DNA of 64,000 nucleotides from Zizania palustris (GCA_019279435.1 JAAALK010000289.1:11724342-11788341), one strand, 5' to 3'. Positions 42,091 through 54,017 are shown, counted from the stretch's first letter. Made by a program: numbers and translations. The notes: a model not told the origin generated them from the sequence alone.

Positions 42091-43312
42091 ATGCCTCCCA
42101 AGTGGAGTTCAGGTGGTAGTCCTACTCGGAGGTCCCCTCGGACCTCCGGAGCAAGATCTTCAAACACAGTTGAGCTCGGAGGACCTTCGACTTTTCCTCC
42201 ACCTCAGACCCCGGAAGGGATCCCCCTTCCTCGAGCATACGGAGTTCCTCCCCCAACTCCATCCATACTTCGGCCAACCGGAGTTCCTCTTCCACCTCAA
42301 GTTCCACTTCGAACTGATGCATACAGTTCTCAAGACCCGGAAGGTCCTTCCGGAGGAGATGAAGACGGTCTTAGCGATATGGCCGCTCAAATGGCCAGTC
42401 TCCAGGCTGAAGTAGCAAGGTGGCGGCAAGAAGACGCAGATAGGCTTCATTCTCAGGCCACCCCAATCATCCCCGAAGTGCCCAAAGACGACGAACTTCC
42501 TTATCCCGAAGCCGCGGAGAACGCTTCATTCGACACCGAATCTCCGCTGCATCCTGAGTTGCAGAAAGTGCGCTTCGACCCTAAGTTCAAAACTTCGAAG
42601 CTTTGTAAATATTCCGGAGATGAAGATCCTAGGGAGTTCTCCCGTTCTTATGCATTGGCAATTGAGGCTAGTGGGGGAGTGCGAGACACCATGGCCAAAT
42701 GTTTCCCCTAGCTCTTGAAGGAGTGGCACTGCGGTGGTTCTGGTCTTTGAAGCCAGGGTCAATCAGAACCTGGGAGCAATTGAGGAAGAAGTTCATAAGC
42801 AATTTTCAGGGTACCTTCGTACCCCCAATATCAACAGGAAGTCTTTTCCAGGTGAAGCAGCTCCCTAGAGAGACTTTAAGACAATATTTCAAGTGTTTCG
42901 CTCATACGAAGTCGCAAATTCGAGGGTTAAGTACATCTTCTGTAGTTGATGCAGCTCGAGAGGGAGTTACCCATGCGGGCCTCCTTGATAAACTTCACAG
43001 GAAGCAAATATCTTCTGTTGCTCAGTTGATGTCTTATTTCGAAGAGTATGCAAGGTCGGAATAGGGGTGGCTTCAGAGAACTGCCGCAACTCCGTCAATC
43101 TTGCAAGAAGTCAAGTTGGAAGTAAAGACTTCAACACAGCCGCAGGGGCCTAGCTTCGAAGCTCAGCACGACAGGCGTCGGGGGCAAAAGCATCCTCGTT
43201 CAAAAGTCTTGAACATTGCACCCCCGCAGAAATTTGCCCCAAGGACTTCACAGCCTTCAGGAAGCAAGACCAGCGGCTGGAGGCCGCTAGGGAAACCAGC
43301 TAGCAAAGCCTA
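42091..43312 (+). pseudogene. Family-D gag, frameshifted
   Basis: It starts MPPKWSSGGSPTRRSPR about 40 bp after the PBS, with a Pro/Ser-rich N-terminal third. The capsid-like part is recognisable: KFKTSKLCKYSGDEDPREF, then after a one-base frameshift near 42700 LALEGVALRWFWSLKPGSI, TWEQLRKKFISNFQG and QYFKCFAHTKSQIRGL. A TAG at 43062-43064 and another at 43311-43313 interrupt the basic C-terminal segment. No CCHC knuckle is evident. Gag would form the particle and package element RNA. Confidence 0.8.
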
Positions 43313-45074
43313 GGCTTTTTTCTACTATGTCCATGGTGAGAATCGAAGTCACGCAACTGATGCGTGTAAGTATATACTCGCTTTAAGAGGCGAGTACCAG
43401 GAAAGAACTTCGGGTCGAGGCACTACTGACCGAGTTCCGACCGAGGTGCGTTTGGAGCCTGTCCAGGCTGTGGCGCGTATAGAGAACTTCGACCCTGCGA
43501 GAAGGCCTCCGGTGGTCAATGTTATGCCACCCCCGAAGCAGAAAGATGGTCAAGATCGAGGGAAAAGAGTAGTCCTCCCCATCTCTGGAGGAGGGACCCT
43601 CGGAAGCATGTCGAAGAGGCAGATAAGAGAATATGTCCGAGAAGTGGGCCATATTGGAACTTCTTCGTCTGCAGCTGCTATGCCTGAATGGTCCCATGTG
43701 CCAATATCTTTTTCTGGAGATGATGCAGCTGGCATAAAATTTCCACATGTAGACCCACTTGTCATCACTACCGTCATAGCAGGGACTGAGGTCCGGAGAG
43801 TGCTGATCGACGGAGGGAGTTTAGCGGATATTATCTTCGTCCAAGCTTTTGATCAACTCTGCATCTCCAGGAAGCATCTTCTCCCAGCAGCTCGTCCTCT
43901 GCAAGGCTTTGCAGGACCCCCTCTTGACGCCCTCGGCCAAATAGGTCTGAAGGTTACTTCCGGAGAGAGGCTATTGGCCAGGATGGAAGAAGTAATTTTT
44001 GATGTGGTAGATGCCCCTTATGCATACAATGTTATCTTCGGAAGGGGCATGTTGAATCAATTCGGAGCTGTGGCGCATCATAATTATCTGTGTATGAAGA
44101 TGCCCACACAAGCAGGAGTGCTCACTGTTTTCAGAGATCAGGCCACTGCGCGAAGAGCGGAATATGGTCATGGCCCTCCTCTTGACCCGAGACAGGTGAA
44201 CAACGTGCAAGGTAACCCGAAGGATTTTTCTGCTCCCGGCGAGTCTTCGAAGAAGTCCTTCCCAAGGCCAAGCCCTGAAGGGGAGATTGCAACAAAGGTT
44301 ATTGTCAAAGATGGCAAGGAATATTCATTTCAGTTTGGCCAGGACTTGCCTCCAGAAGTCGCTACTTCATTAGAGAAAGTAGTTGAGGAGAATTTAGATG
44401 TCTTTGCTTGGTCTGACAAAGACATTACCAGAGTCAGTCGGGATATTATTGAGCATAGTTTGCTTGTGAACCCGAAGGCTCGGCCTGTTCGTCAAGGACT
44501 CCGAAAGCTATCTACGGAGAGGGCTATCCTTGCTAAAGATGAAGTGGAAAAGTTATTGATGGCTGGGATTATCAGAGAGGTAGCCCATACGGAGTGGCTA
44601 GCCAACCCAGTCTTTGTTAGGAAGAAATCTTCCGGGAAATGGCGCATGTGTATTGACTTTACATCTTTGAATAAAGCATGCCCCCGTGACCCCTATCCCA
44701 TGCCCCGAATTGATCAATTAGTTGACTCCACCACTGGTTCGGAGTTATTAAGCTTCCTTGACGCGTACTCCGGTTATAATCAGATTTGGCTAAAGCGCGA
44801 AGATGAAATCAAGACAAGCTTTGTAACTTCTTCGGGAGTTTTCTGTTATATAAGAATGCCCTTTGGCTTAAGAAATGCCGTGGCAACTTTTTCGAGGTTA
44901 ATTGCTAAGGCTCTAGGTCATCAAATAGGCCGCAATGTAGAGGCCTATATGGATGATATTGTAATAAAGAGTGCTTTAAAGCACCAACATAGCCTAGACT
45001 TAGCAGAAACATTCAATAGCCTTCGGGCATGTGGGATCCGTCTTAACCCCGAAAAATGTATCTTCGGGGCGTAG
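43313..45074 (+). pseudogene. Family-D protease and reverse transcriptase
   Basis: It continues from gag in the pol frame. Protease has the Tat-type active site RVLIDGGSLADIIF (near 43800) and IFGRGMLNQFG. RT has IIREVAHTEWLANPVFVRKK, MCIDFTSLNKACPRDPYPMP, FLDAYSGYNQIW, CYIRMPFGLRNA and the catalytic YMDD at 44946-44957 (AYMDDIVIKS). The frame is open from 43446 to a TAG at 45072-45074 after CIFGA, which cuts RT from the connection domain. The protease and RT catalytic residues are intact. Confidence 0.88.
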
Positions 45075-46190
45075 GCTGGAAAGTTGTTACGGTATCTAGT
45101 TTCAAGCAGAGGGATCGAAGCTAGCCCCACTCAAATAACTGCGTTGCAAAGGATGGCTCCCCCGGAGAATTTAAAGCAAGTGCAAAAGCTGACTAGTCGT
45201 CTTACAGCACTTAGCAGATTTTTGGCAAGGTCTGCGGAGAGAAGTTTGCCCATTTTCAAAGCATTGAAGGGGTCCGAAGATTTTGCATGGACACCGGAGT
45301 GTCAAAAAAGCTTCGATGATATTAAGAATTATCTCAGTAACCTCGCTACACTCACGGTTCCTGTTGCGAATGAAACCCTACTCCTTTACCTTGCAGCTAC
45401 TGGCTCTGCTGTCAGTGCAGTTCTTGTTAGAGAGGTTGATTTCAATGGAATGTTGGTACAGAATCCAGTCTATTTTATATCTGAAGCATTGTCCGAAGCA
45501 AAAACAAGATATTCCGAGCTTGAGAAGTTCACTTATGCTCTGATAATGGCTTCGAGGAAGTTAAGGCATTATTTCTTGGCACACAATGTGATTGTACCAA
45601 GTTCATATCCCTTAGGAGATATGCTCCGAAGTAAGGACTCCAAAGGAAGAATTGGGAAGTGGGCCGTTGAATTAGCACCCTTTGGCATATCCTTCGTGGC
45701 AAGGACAACAATTAAGTCACAAGTGTTGGCGGACTTTGTGGCAGAGTGGACTCCCCCTACAGCATGGGCTCCGGAGAAGCCAAGTGAAGGAATTTGGACC
45801 ATTTACTCCGATGGAGCTTTCCAAGCATCTGGAGCAGGCGTCGGATCAGTGATAATTTCGCCTTCAGGGCAAAAGGCAATGTACTCCGCAAGACTCAACT
45901 TTAAGTCTACCAATAATACAACGGAGTATGAAGGAATTTTGCTAGGACTTTGAAAGGCACGTGCTTTAGGGGCTACAAGAGTTGTTATTAAGACAGATTC
46001 TCAAATTGTAGCAGGGCACGTAGACAAGAGTTTTCAAGTTCGGCATCCACATCTTGCAAAATATTTGGAGGAGATCCGTAAGATTGAAGCAGCATTTAAA
46101 GGGATTTCCATTCAAAGTATACCCAGAGCAGAAAATGCGCAAGCTGATATCTTGGCAAAAGCTGCAGCCAGAGCTATGGGCATTCTAGAA
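45075..46190 (+). pseudogene. Family-D RT connection and RNase H
   Basis: The connection GKLLRYLVSSRGIEASPTQ is followed by a first, degenerate RNase H-like segment and a second one, IYSDGAFQASGAGVGSVII, NNTTEYEGILLGL, VVIKTDSQIVAGHV and AENAQADILAKAA. A TGA at 45951-45953 interrupts it between EYE and the next helix. Presence of the extra Tat-type RNase H placed just before integrase agrees with the Tat lineage. Confidence 0.82.
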
Positions 46191-47482
46191 GAGGCGTTTT
46201 ACGAAGAACTCAGTACACCTTCGGTGCCACAGATCCTTTCTGTGGAAGTTCTTTGCATTCCAAGTACAGATTGGCGAAGTTCAATTATGGAATTGTTACA
46301 AGAAGAAGAAAATTTGTCTAAAGGGCCACAACTTTCGAGGTTGAAGCTTAGAATTCAAAATTACCGTATAATCAATGGTATTTTGTACAAGGCCAGAGTA
46401 TGTTCCCCTCTGCTCCGATGCATATCTCAAACCAAAGGTCAAGAGATTCTTCGAGAAATTCATGAAGGACTTTGCGGTAGCCATCTGGCCCCTCGAGCTT
46501 TGACAAGAAAAACACTTCGCCAAGGGCTTTATTGGCCTACAATAGTAGCTGATGCGGAGAGCTTAGTCCGCACTTGCCAAGGTTGTCAATGGATGGGAAG
46601 AAGAAGTCATCGCCCGCCAACAACTCTTCAAGTCATTGCCCCAATATGGCCCATGGCCAGATGGGGCATGGATCTTATTGGCCCCTTCCCAGTAGCAAAA
46701 GGAAATTTGAAATTCGCAGTGGTAGCAATTGAGTACTTTTCCAAGTGGGTCGAAGAGAGCCCCTAACAGCTATCACTTCGAATAATGTACAAAAATTTTT
46801 CTGGAAAAATATCATATGCCGGTTCGGAGTGCCTCGACAGCTGACAGTTGACAATGGAACACAATTCGATTCAGAACCCTTCAGGAAATTTTGTGAAGAT
46901 CTTGGCATACAACTATGCTTCGCTGCAGTAAGGCATCCTCAATCTAATGGAGCTGTTGAAAGAGCCAATGGTAATATCTTGTCAGGGTTGAATCGAAGAA
47001 TAGTAGGATTGGCAAAAGGATTGTGGACCGAGGAGCTCCCGAAGATTCTATGGTCCATCCGGACCACTCAAACGAGGTCCACGGGTTTCACTCCCTTTAG
47101 ACTACTATTCGGAGATGAAGCTATGACGCCGACGGAGCTTAAAGGAGGATCCCTTCGCAGCACCGAACCGGAAATAGAAGCAGAAAGGCAAACTTCGCTT
47201 GAATTAACAAAAGAAACAAGACTTCGAGCTGTCGCTAATTTATCAAAATATCATCAGCAGACGAAGACTTGATTTGATCCGAAGGTCAAGCTTAACGAAC
47301 TTAAGCCGGGTCATCTTGTTGTGCGAAGTGTTATAGCACCAGGGAAACTAGGGAATAAGTGGGAAGGTCCATATATAATTCTCCGTTCAGGACGCCGTGG
47401 TTCTTTTAAGTTAGCCACTTTAGAAGGTGAAGAGCTAACGCATACATGGCATGCGGAACACTTAAAGCGATATTTCACATAG
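46191..47482 (+). pseudogene. Family-D integrase
   Basis: The HHCC finger (IHEGLCGSH ... CQGCQWMG) precedes the catalytic core with D in GMDLIGPFPV (near 46670), D in TVDNGTQFD (near 46850) and E in NGAVERANG (near 46960). A one-base frameshift near 46765 separates the first aspartate from the rest, and a TGA at 47271-47273 interrupts the C-terminal part. That part ends WEGPYIILRSGRRGSFKL and HLKRYFT before TAG 47480. No chromodomain. Confidence 0.88.
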
Positions 47483-48236
47483 GGGCTCTTTGTAATCATT
47501 TGTAAACACCTTCTGAATTAATAAAGTTCATGGTTCAGATAATGCCTACCTCTCGAACACTTCTTACTTCTAGTGGACGCACTGGAAGAGCGAAGTTGGC
47601 TAGGAGGGAAGTGTCATTAATTTGAACCAATTTTTCGGACTTCGAACCACTGGTTCAAAGCTTCCGACGAGGTGGGAAAGTCACTGAAAAATGGATTCCA
47701 AGCCACCGGCTTAAAAGCATCCGTAAAAAGAGTCGAAGGAGACCAAATAATGCGGATTCCAAGCTCTGGCTTGAAAGCATCCGTAAAAAGAGTCCAAGGA
47801 GACCACTGCGAATTCCAAACCACCGGTTTGATAGCATTCGCAAAAAGAGCCGAAGGAGGCCAAAACAAAACAGAGTTTGAGCTGATAAGCTTCGAATATC
47901 TACGAAAAGAGTCCAAAGTGACCAATCGTTTGGGACTCTAAAGTGTCCAGAAAGTTTGTCCGAGGTGACTTCTTTCAAAACAAAAGGTACTAAGTTACCA
48001 GTTTTCAGAGTCCAAGTAGTCGAAGACATTTTATAAGATTTTAATCAATCTTTAAATTGCTGAGGGGCTCTGAGCCTCCAAAATTGTGCTCCTAAGTTTT
48101 TCTTTGTGCCTAACCATCGTCGAGTATAGTTCGAAGTTGTTTACGCCCAAAGAGGGGATGGGAAGTAGGGAGACAATTTTAAAAATCGATATTTATCATT
48201 CGAACAAATTACAATTACATCACGAAAAATCGGTGT
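47483..48236 (+). repeat. Family-D spacer between pol and antisense gene, with ~55-bp repeats
   Basis: This is a non-coding spacer. Between about 47690 and 47870, three to four diverged units repeat GGATTCCAAGC ... GGCTT(G/A)AAAGCATCCGTAAAAAGAGTC, period about 50-65 bp. The two genes converge here, so the block may be a shared 3' region. Confidence 0.6.
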
Positions 48237-51200
48237 CTATGCCGAGAAGGAATCGAAGACCCCTTCGATCTCTAGAGTTACCACTAAACTCAGAACGACT
48301 AGTTCGAGAGCCGGGAGTTCTAACAACTTTGCGTTTAACTCTTCTACCTCCCTTCGAAGCTCTAAAATCTTTCTGTTCTTGTTGAAGTTCTGCCCAAGTT
48401 CGAAGTCGTTCGGGGCTCCTTTCCCAACTTCAAAATTCTTCAGGTTTTTTCCCTTGATCTTCAGCAATACCTTCATCCTCGGACCATGCAATGTCTTCAG
48501 AAGACGAAGTTTCCAAGTTAACCTTTTTTTCTTCCTCCTTAATATAAGATAATATATCTTTACATATTTCGGGCGCAATTGCACCGGAGCTATCTAGAGG
48601 AATCAAAATTCGAGGTCATTTATGAAGTTTTAAAAGATCGAGGGTAGCCCATAGTAGGCGGAGTTCTTTGGTAACGTTTAACACTTCGACATCATCCATA
48701 CGGGGTTGAGAAGCCTAAAAATATGATAAGTAAATTTTCATTCATAATGTATGAAAGCATAATTGTTTACATAGTCGGGATCCTAAAACAAAGCTAGACC
48801 TGCTGGTTCGGCGGAGGCTAGCTGCTTGAGGCTTGAGACCGAGCTTGCTTCTGGCGTTGCCCTTCATCAATCCAAGCCGCAGTGCGACCTTCGGCTCTCC
48901 ACGAAGCTTGGAAGGCTTGCCAAGCTGCGTTCACGTCTTCAGAAGGATTAAGAAGCTGGTTTTCGTCGAAGGTAATGGGATCCGCCCCTGAGTCTGGCGT
49001 TATCGATAACCCTAGATCTTCGTAGTAGCGAATTACTCCGAGAGCAGCCACTTTGCCGGAGATCTCTCCATACCGAATGCCTACTGTCTTCATCGTCTTC
49101 ATAGCTCCTTGGATCATTTTTAGCCATCGCAGCAGTGGGACGTTGTCATTCGAAAGTAGTGTCCCAGTAGTACCAAAGTACTCTCGAACACCTAGGAGAT
49201 GGTTCATGACTTCCGCAACTACCTTCTCTGATTTCAGCTTATCTTCAATTAAAGCGTCCTTTGATGAAGTCAGCTCATCCACCATAGCGGAGAGCCTAGC
49301 TGCCTCCGTAGCCAGAGAACTCTTTTGGCTAAGCAAGTTGCTAGCCTCCTCCGTAGCTTTAGTCTTTTCTTCTTGGAGCTTGACTAGCTCAGCCCCCGTC
49401 GTAGCGTGCTCTGCCCGCATTTTTTCTATCTCTGCCCGAAGCACAATTTGTTCCGCTTCGAGCTTTTTATTCGCAGCCTCCAAATTTTGTCTGGCCCTCC
49501 GCTCCGCTGAAACCATTTCATCTAAATGGGAAACTCGACCTTCGGAGATGTTAAGATTCCTCTAGAGAGAAGTAATCTTCTCCTAAAGGCGAAGGCTTCC
49601 ACGCTCGTTCGAGACAGCCGCGGCTCGAGCCAGAACTATTTGCCATGAAGAGGAAAAAGCAAGGTGAGAAATTATTTGTAAGTGAGATTAAATTTGTTTT
49701 GCAGATACTTCATACCTGGTACGCTGCCCGTTCCAAGGTGGCATTGAGTTCCAAACCCTCAGCTTTGCTAAGGATGGCCACTAAGTCTGTCTCCCCGACT
49801 TCGCGGTTAGCTCGATCCAAAGGCTCTAGCAAAGTCCGAAGCCCGGTCCTTCGCTCCAAGAAAGGAGCTAGAAGAGGGAGCATAGACAGAGCCCTCTGGT
49901 CGTCCTCATTCGATGAGGGGTCGGAGCACTGGGCTGCATCTTCAGAGACTTCGGTAGATTGGCCCCCCTCCGTAGATTGACCCCCGTCTGTTGATTCAAA
50001 CGGAGTTAATCCTGAATTCGGAGCAGGAAAGGGGTCCATTTTGCCTTTACCTTTTCCAGGTACCATTTGGGTGACTTCTGGAATTGGCTCCGAAGTTGTT
50101 GAGGTCCCAGGAACCGTATCTTCGGGAGGAACCACTTCCATAGGAGCGGACCCTGTTGAGACCAAGGTATTATATATTGCATAATTTTGCAGGGAAAAGG
50201 AACAAAGGGATCATGCGAAGTTTACCTCCAAAGTCCTGTCGGCGGGGGAGCATGGGGCTGCTTGGAGGGTCAAAAGCTACCCTGAAGTCTTCGTCGGACT
50301 CAAAGTTCAGGACCGAAGGTTCAACTGTCGGAGCCTATCTTGGAGCTACAGTCATCGCTTCGTCCAGAATCGGAGCTGGCTCAGCAGCAACTTCGACTCC
50401 GCCTTCAGTCATAGGGGCTTTTTCACGCGGCAAGTCTGGCTGGATTGCCGAAGTCCCAGCCTGCTCGGACCTACTCAGAACATCTGGCGCGTTTGCGGTG
50501 GCGCCAATGTTTGCACCCGCCTGGTTTTCATCCTCGTCAATCAGGTTAACAAGGATTCTTCCTTCGTCCTTAGAGGAATCTGAGACGGAAGTCACCAGAC
50601 TTGAAGGCGCCACGTTTTTTGGCTTTCGGGCTACTTTTTTGGACGGAGTCTTAACAGGAGCCGAAGTACCGGCTTCCGCTTTCCTCTTCTTCGGCCCTTG
50701 CTCTGAAGGCACCCAATCCAGAAGAGGAGGAGGAGCAACTCCGAGTACCCCCCATACTCAGTTGAGCCGCTCCCAATTACCCACTAGCTTCATTCTCCAT
50801 TCCTTCTCAGCCGGAGTTGGAACTCCCAGAATCTTCTCCGAAGCTCGAACAATTTGCTCCGAAGTCATGAGGGCTTGAGAAGCTGAAAGATAAGTTGGTA
50901 TTAGTCATTTCATCACATAAATGTATACAGAACATATTGTTTTTGAAGCTACCTGCAGGGCTTGAGTTCGAAGAAATTTTTTGGAGTCCGCCCTCCGGGT
51001 CTTCTTCGAAGGTGATAGGCCAGTTGACCATCAGAGGAGGAATTTGGAGTACGATGAACTCCTCCGCTAGGTCCCGCATGCTCAGGCGATGACTAATTCT
51101 TTGAAGCAGGCTGAAGCGAGCTTCGAGCTGGCTGGGATCTGGATGAATTAGGGCTTCCCTTCTGAAGTTTATGTCTTGCAAGGGTCCGGCCAGACGGCTG

Positions 51201-51907
51201 CTTGCCCCAACTTCGGCATAAAACCACCGGAGGATCCAATCTGTGTACCATCTGGCATTGATGTCCTTCGTTGGAAATCTTAGAGCATACTCATCCCGAA
51301 GCCGAAAGTTGATGCTTCCGAATGCCACCACGATCTTTTCACCTCCGGAGCCTACGTAAGTCTTGGGTTGGCAAGATGCCCTGTGCAGTGCTGCGAAGAT
51401 CTCTGCTCTTCCTTTGCAGCCTTCAACTCGCAACGCCCATTCGAAGATGGCAAGGCGCGCTATTGCGTTCAGAGAGAGTTGGGGGAGGGTGACGTGAAAT
51501 AAATCCAACACCTCCGATAAGAAGTCGACTGCCAGAAGTCCTAACCCCGCTTCGAAGAAAGCTTCGAAGACTACCACTTCTCTAGGCCTTGGCGAAGGGA
51601 TGGCCTCCTTTCCAGGTTTGCGGATTATGATCTCCGAACTAATTTTTCCTTCCACTACTGCTACGAGCGATTCCCACTTACAGGTAGATGGTCCCAGTTG
51701 ATAAGACTGGTCCGAATACTTCGACGATGCGGGGAGGAGATCGTGAGGACAATCATTTTGGCGATTTCTTCCTAGCGCCGCCACTGGTGCTGCTACTGCT
51801 GCTGTCGGAGTCATCGTCGCTGATGCCGCTGCCCCCACTGCGGTCGCAGCCTGCTACCGGGCAAGGGCTGAAGCCGCCCTAGGGACCTTGAAGCTTATCT
51901 TCGCCAT
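48237..51907 (-). pseudogene. Family-D antisense gene (aORF), multi-exon
   Basis: It starts at ATG 51907 (MAKISFKVPR) with an Ala-rich N-terminus carrying one TAG near 51859. From 51838 a long frame holds the PF04195-like domain (PSSKYSDQSYQLGPSTC is close by; then FEAFFEAGLGLLAVDFLSEV, LSLNAIARLAIFEWALRVEG, WYTDWILRWFYAEV). A probable intron spans about 50885-50952 (GT...AG). The next exon has a CGA-to-TGA stop at 50758-50760, then a Lys/Arg patch PKKRKAEAG (possible nuclear localisation signal) and an acidic linker. 50165-49710 is another exon and 49516-48818 a coiled coil (about residues 1-110 of that exon) with a C-terminal VNAAWQAFQASWRAEGRTAA block. A last exon lies near 48713-48240. 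Role unknown. It is the most complete copy in the window. Confidence 0.75.
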
Positions 51908-52000
51908 GAAATCGCACGGATTGCTAGAGAAGGAATTTGGAGGCTAGGGCTTGTTTGCACGAAAGCGGTGAGAAGGGTATTCGGGAAGGGTCTATGTCCC

Positions 52001-52010
52001 CTATTTATAG
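52001..52010 (-). promoter_or_regulatory. Antisense TATA box for the family-D aORF
   Basis: CTATAAATAG on the minus strand, 94 bp upstream of ATG 51907 and about 330 bp inside the 3' LTR. Confidence 0.65.
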
Positions 52011-52337
52011 CCCAAGCCCACGATTTTCTACCGTTTATGTTTGTCGTTTCGCATTCTTGACTGTTACCTCTTGCAAAGTTAACGCATAGCGTGACTTCTG
52101 CTGAAAGGAAAAAGCCAACGGCTATTTCTTCTAAGTCTAAGAAAGCTTTCGAACTCCTTAAGTTAATTCTAAAAATAGTTCGAATATAATTTTCTTAGAA
52201 GTTGATTCGAAGCTTTGAATCTCCGCATATTTCAGAGGTTGATTAAATCTGTTAACCCCTGCGCATGATTATTTTTCTTGCGTATACTGTTCTCCTAACG
52301 TTACAGATCTAGCGGAGAAGCATATTCGAGGGGCTAC

Positions 52338-52834
52338 TGTTGGGGGAAAATACTTCATCTTCAGGGTTATTGCTATAACAAGACAAAGGCGGGTGATTGA
52401 ATCAAAGGTTTCCAGCATCTAACTCTGGGAGTACGTTGGATCAAGTTCGAAGTATGGAGGCGAACTCTAGTTCGGAGTATATCTTCGAACTTGGACTCTT
52501 CCGAGAGCTTTCCTGCCAGCCAGGATGGAAGACTTATCTTCTTTCTCATTAGATTAGTCTTTTACCATTTTAGCCCTATTAAGGGTACCGAATAGTTTCC
52601 ACTATGTCGATTGTAACAGAGGGGTAAAAGGGTCTTTTCCTTAATGTTTGAGCCTATAAATACCCCCCGTTTTACCCTGTAATGGGCAGGGAATATTAAG
52701 TTATTCAATACACATCTCCGAACTGTTTTGAGCTATTATCCACTTCGGAGGCTTCAAATAGTTTACTTCACAAACACTTCGTTTGTTAGTTTCTAATCTC
52801 TAGAAACCTATTAGCGTAATCTTTTACGCCAACA
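52338..52834 (+). repeat. Family-D 3' LTR
   Basis: 497 bp, preceded by the PPT GAGGGGCTAC (52328-52337). TATA box at 52655-52661. Confidence 0.93.
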
Positions 52835-52897
52835 GTAAGCCATGTCAATCACTCAACACAGACTTGAAACCAAGGCACATCTCAACTTGGTTTCTTA
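52835..52897 (-). repeat. Family-F 3' LTR, inner remnant
   Basis: This matches 61506-61572 of the 5' LTR (TGTCAATCACTC, CATCTCAACTTGGTTTCT). It ends with TTA where the other copy has TCA. Confidence 0.8.
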
Positions 52898-52912
52898 ATC
52901 TCCCCCTTGATG
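52898..52912 (-). other. Family-F polypurine tract
   Basis: On the minus strand CATCAAGGGGGAGAT lies immediately before the LTR. It is the usual copia (Sire/Opie-like) tract. Confidence 0.75.
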
Positions 52913-54017
52913 AGTACATTGATAACCAAATTCAAGTTCAAGAAAATTTGAAGGTTTTCAGCACACAAGTGGCCATAAAAACTTAGAAACGAGCCAAAAC
53001 ATATCACTTGATAAATGAATTTCTATCGACTTTACCCATGAAAAAGCATTTAGCAATAATTCCTCCTTTGGCTTTCTCCCCTTTGAGCTTCATCACTTGT
53101 TATCCCTCTTTGGTAGGCAAACCAGGTACTTTCTCCCCCTTTGGCAATGCAAGAATCATGGAGCAAGAAAAGAAGCAAGGCTTTGAGATGATGAAAAAGT
53201 GTGAAAACATAAGGTGCAAGAATATGTCACAACATAATGTTAGGCTCATATGCTCAGCTCGAGTTAATATATTCCAAATTCAATGTTTGATTCATGAATT
53301 TTTCAAATTTTTGAAAAGAAAAGCATCACCGCTTAGACTAGTCATCTAGACAAGTGAAAGCAGGAACTACAAAAGCTAAACAATTTCTACCGAGGAAAGC
53401 AAGTCCAATTTCATGGTGCATTTAGCAAGCTTGATTAGCAAGTGATTCAAAGTTTGCAATTCTTTTATATTGCCAGGGGTTATTTGCTCATCCACCTTAT
53501 ACTTTCCAACCAAGCCAAGCCTAGGTCTAGAAAAACCATTAGAGGCTTGTCTAGCATGAACTAATTTATCCCAGTTCATACCAAAGTATTATGGTAAGCA
53601 GTCTAGAATAAAGTAATGCGACAAGCAAACCCACCTAGATTTTTTTATTTTTTAACAGAAAAATCATGGATATTGATTTTTGTTGAATACCAATTGTTGA
53701 ATGATTCCATGAAAAAACAACATTGTTTCCAAGTTGCAATTTTGCATCCAATGTAAAGGATTCTAGCTACCGGGCAGATAAAGGATAGCTAAAGCAATTC
53801 TGCACAGCACATGCTAGACACAAGACTAAGCAGTGACGAAATTTAGAATTTTGTAAATTAAAGTCATGCTCATTATGAAGTTAGATATATTAAACTGATC
53901 TAAACCATCATAATAATAACAATCATGTGGATGACATATAAAAGCAACTAAGTGCATCAACAAATCATCGTAATGAAGCCAATGCAACACACATAAAGCA
54001 TGCTCCCCCTCACAAAA
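52913..54017 (-). other. Family-F 3' non-coding region
   Basis: About 1.1 kb between the end of pol and the PPT. The short open frames have no recognised domain and no env-like gene is visible. Confidence 0.6.

Larger units (their letters stand above)
41532..52834 (+). mobile_element. Family D: complete Tat-lineage Ty3/gypsy element with antisense gene
   Basis: 11,303 bp: LTR (41532-42028), PBS, gag, protease, RT, RNase H, integrase (to 47482), spacer, antisense gene (51907 back to about 48200), PPT and LTR (52338-52834). The LTRs are both 497 bp with about ten differences by eye (~2%). The right flank is GTAAG, which aligns with the empty site GTAAA in the other F LTR (61506-61510). The left flank is lost in the tandem partner. 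Several stops and frameshifts make this copy non-functional. Confidence 0.9.

Noticed and set aside
52913..54017. Env-like gene downstream of copia pol, as in some Sire elements
   Set aside because: Only short frames are present, with no signal peptide or membrane segments that I can support.
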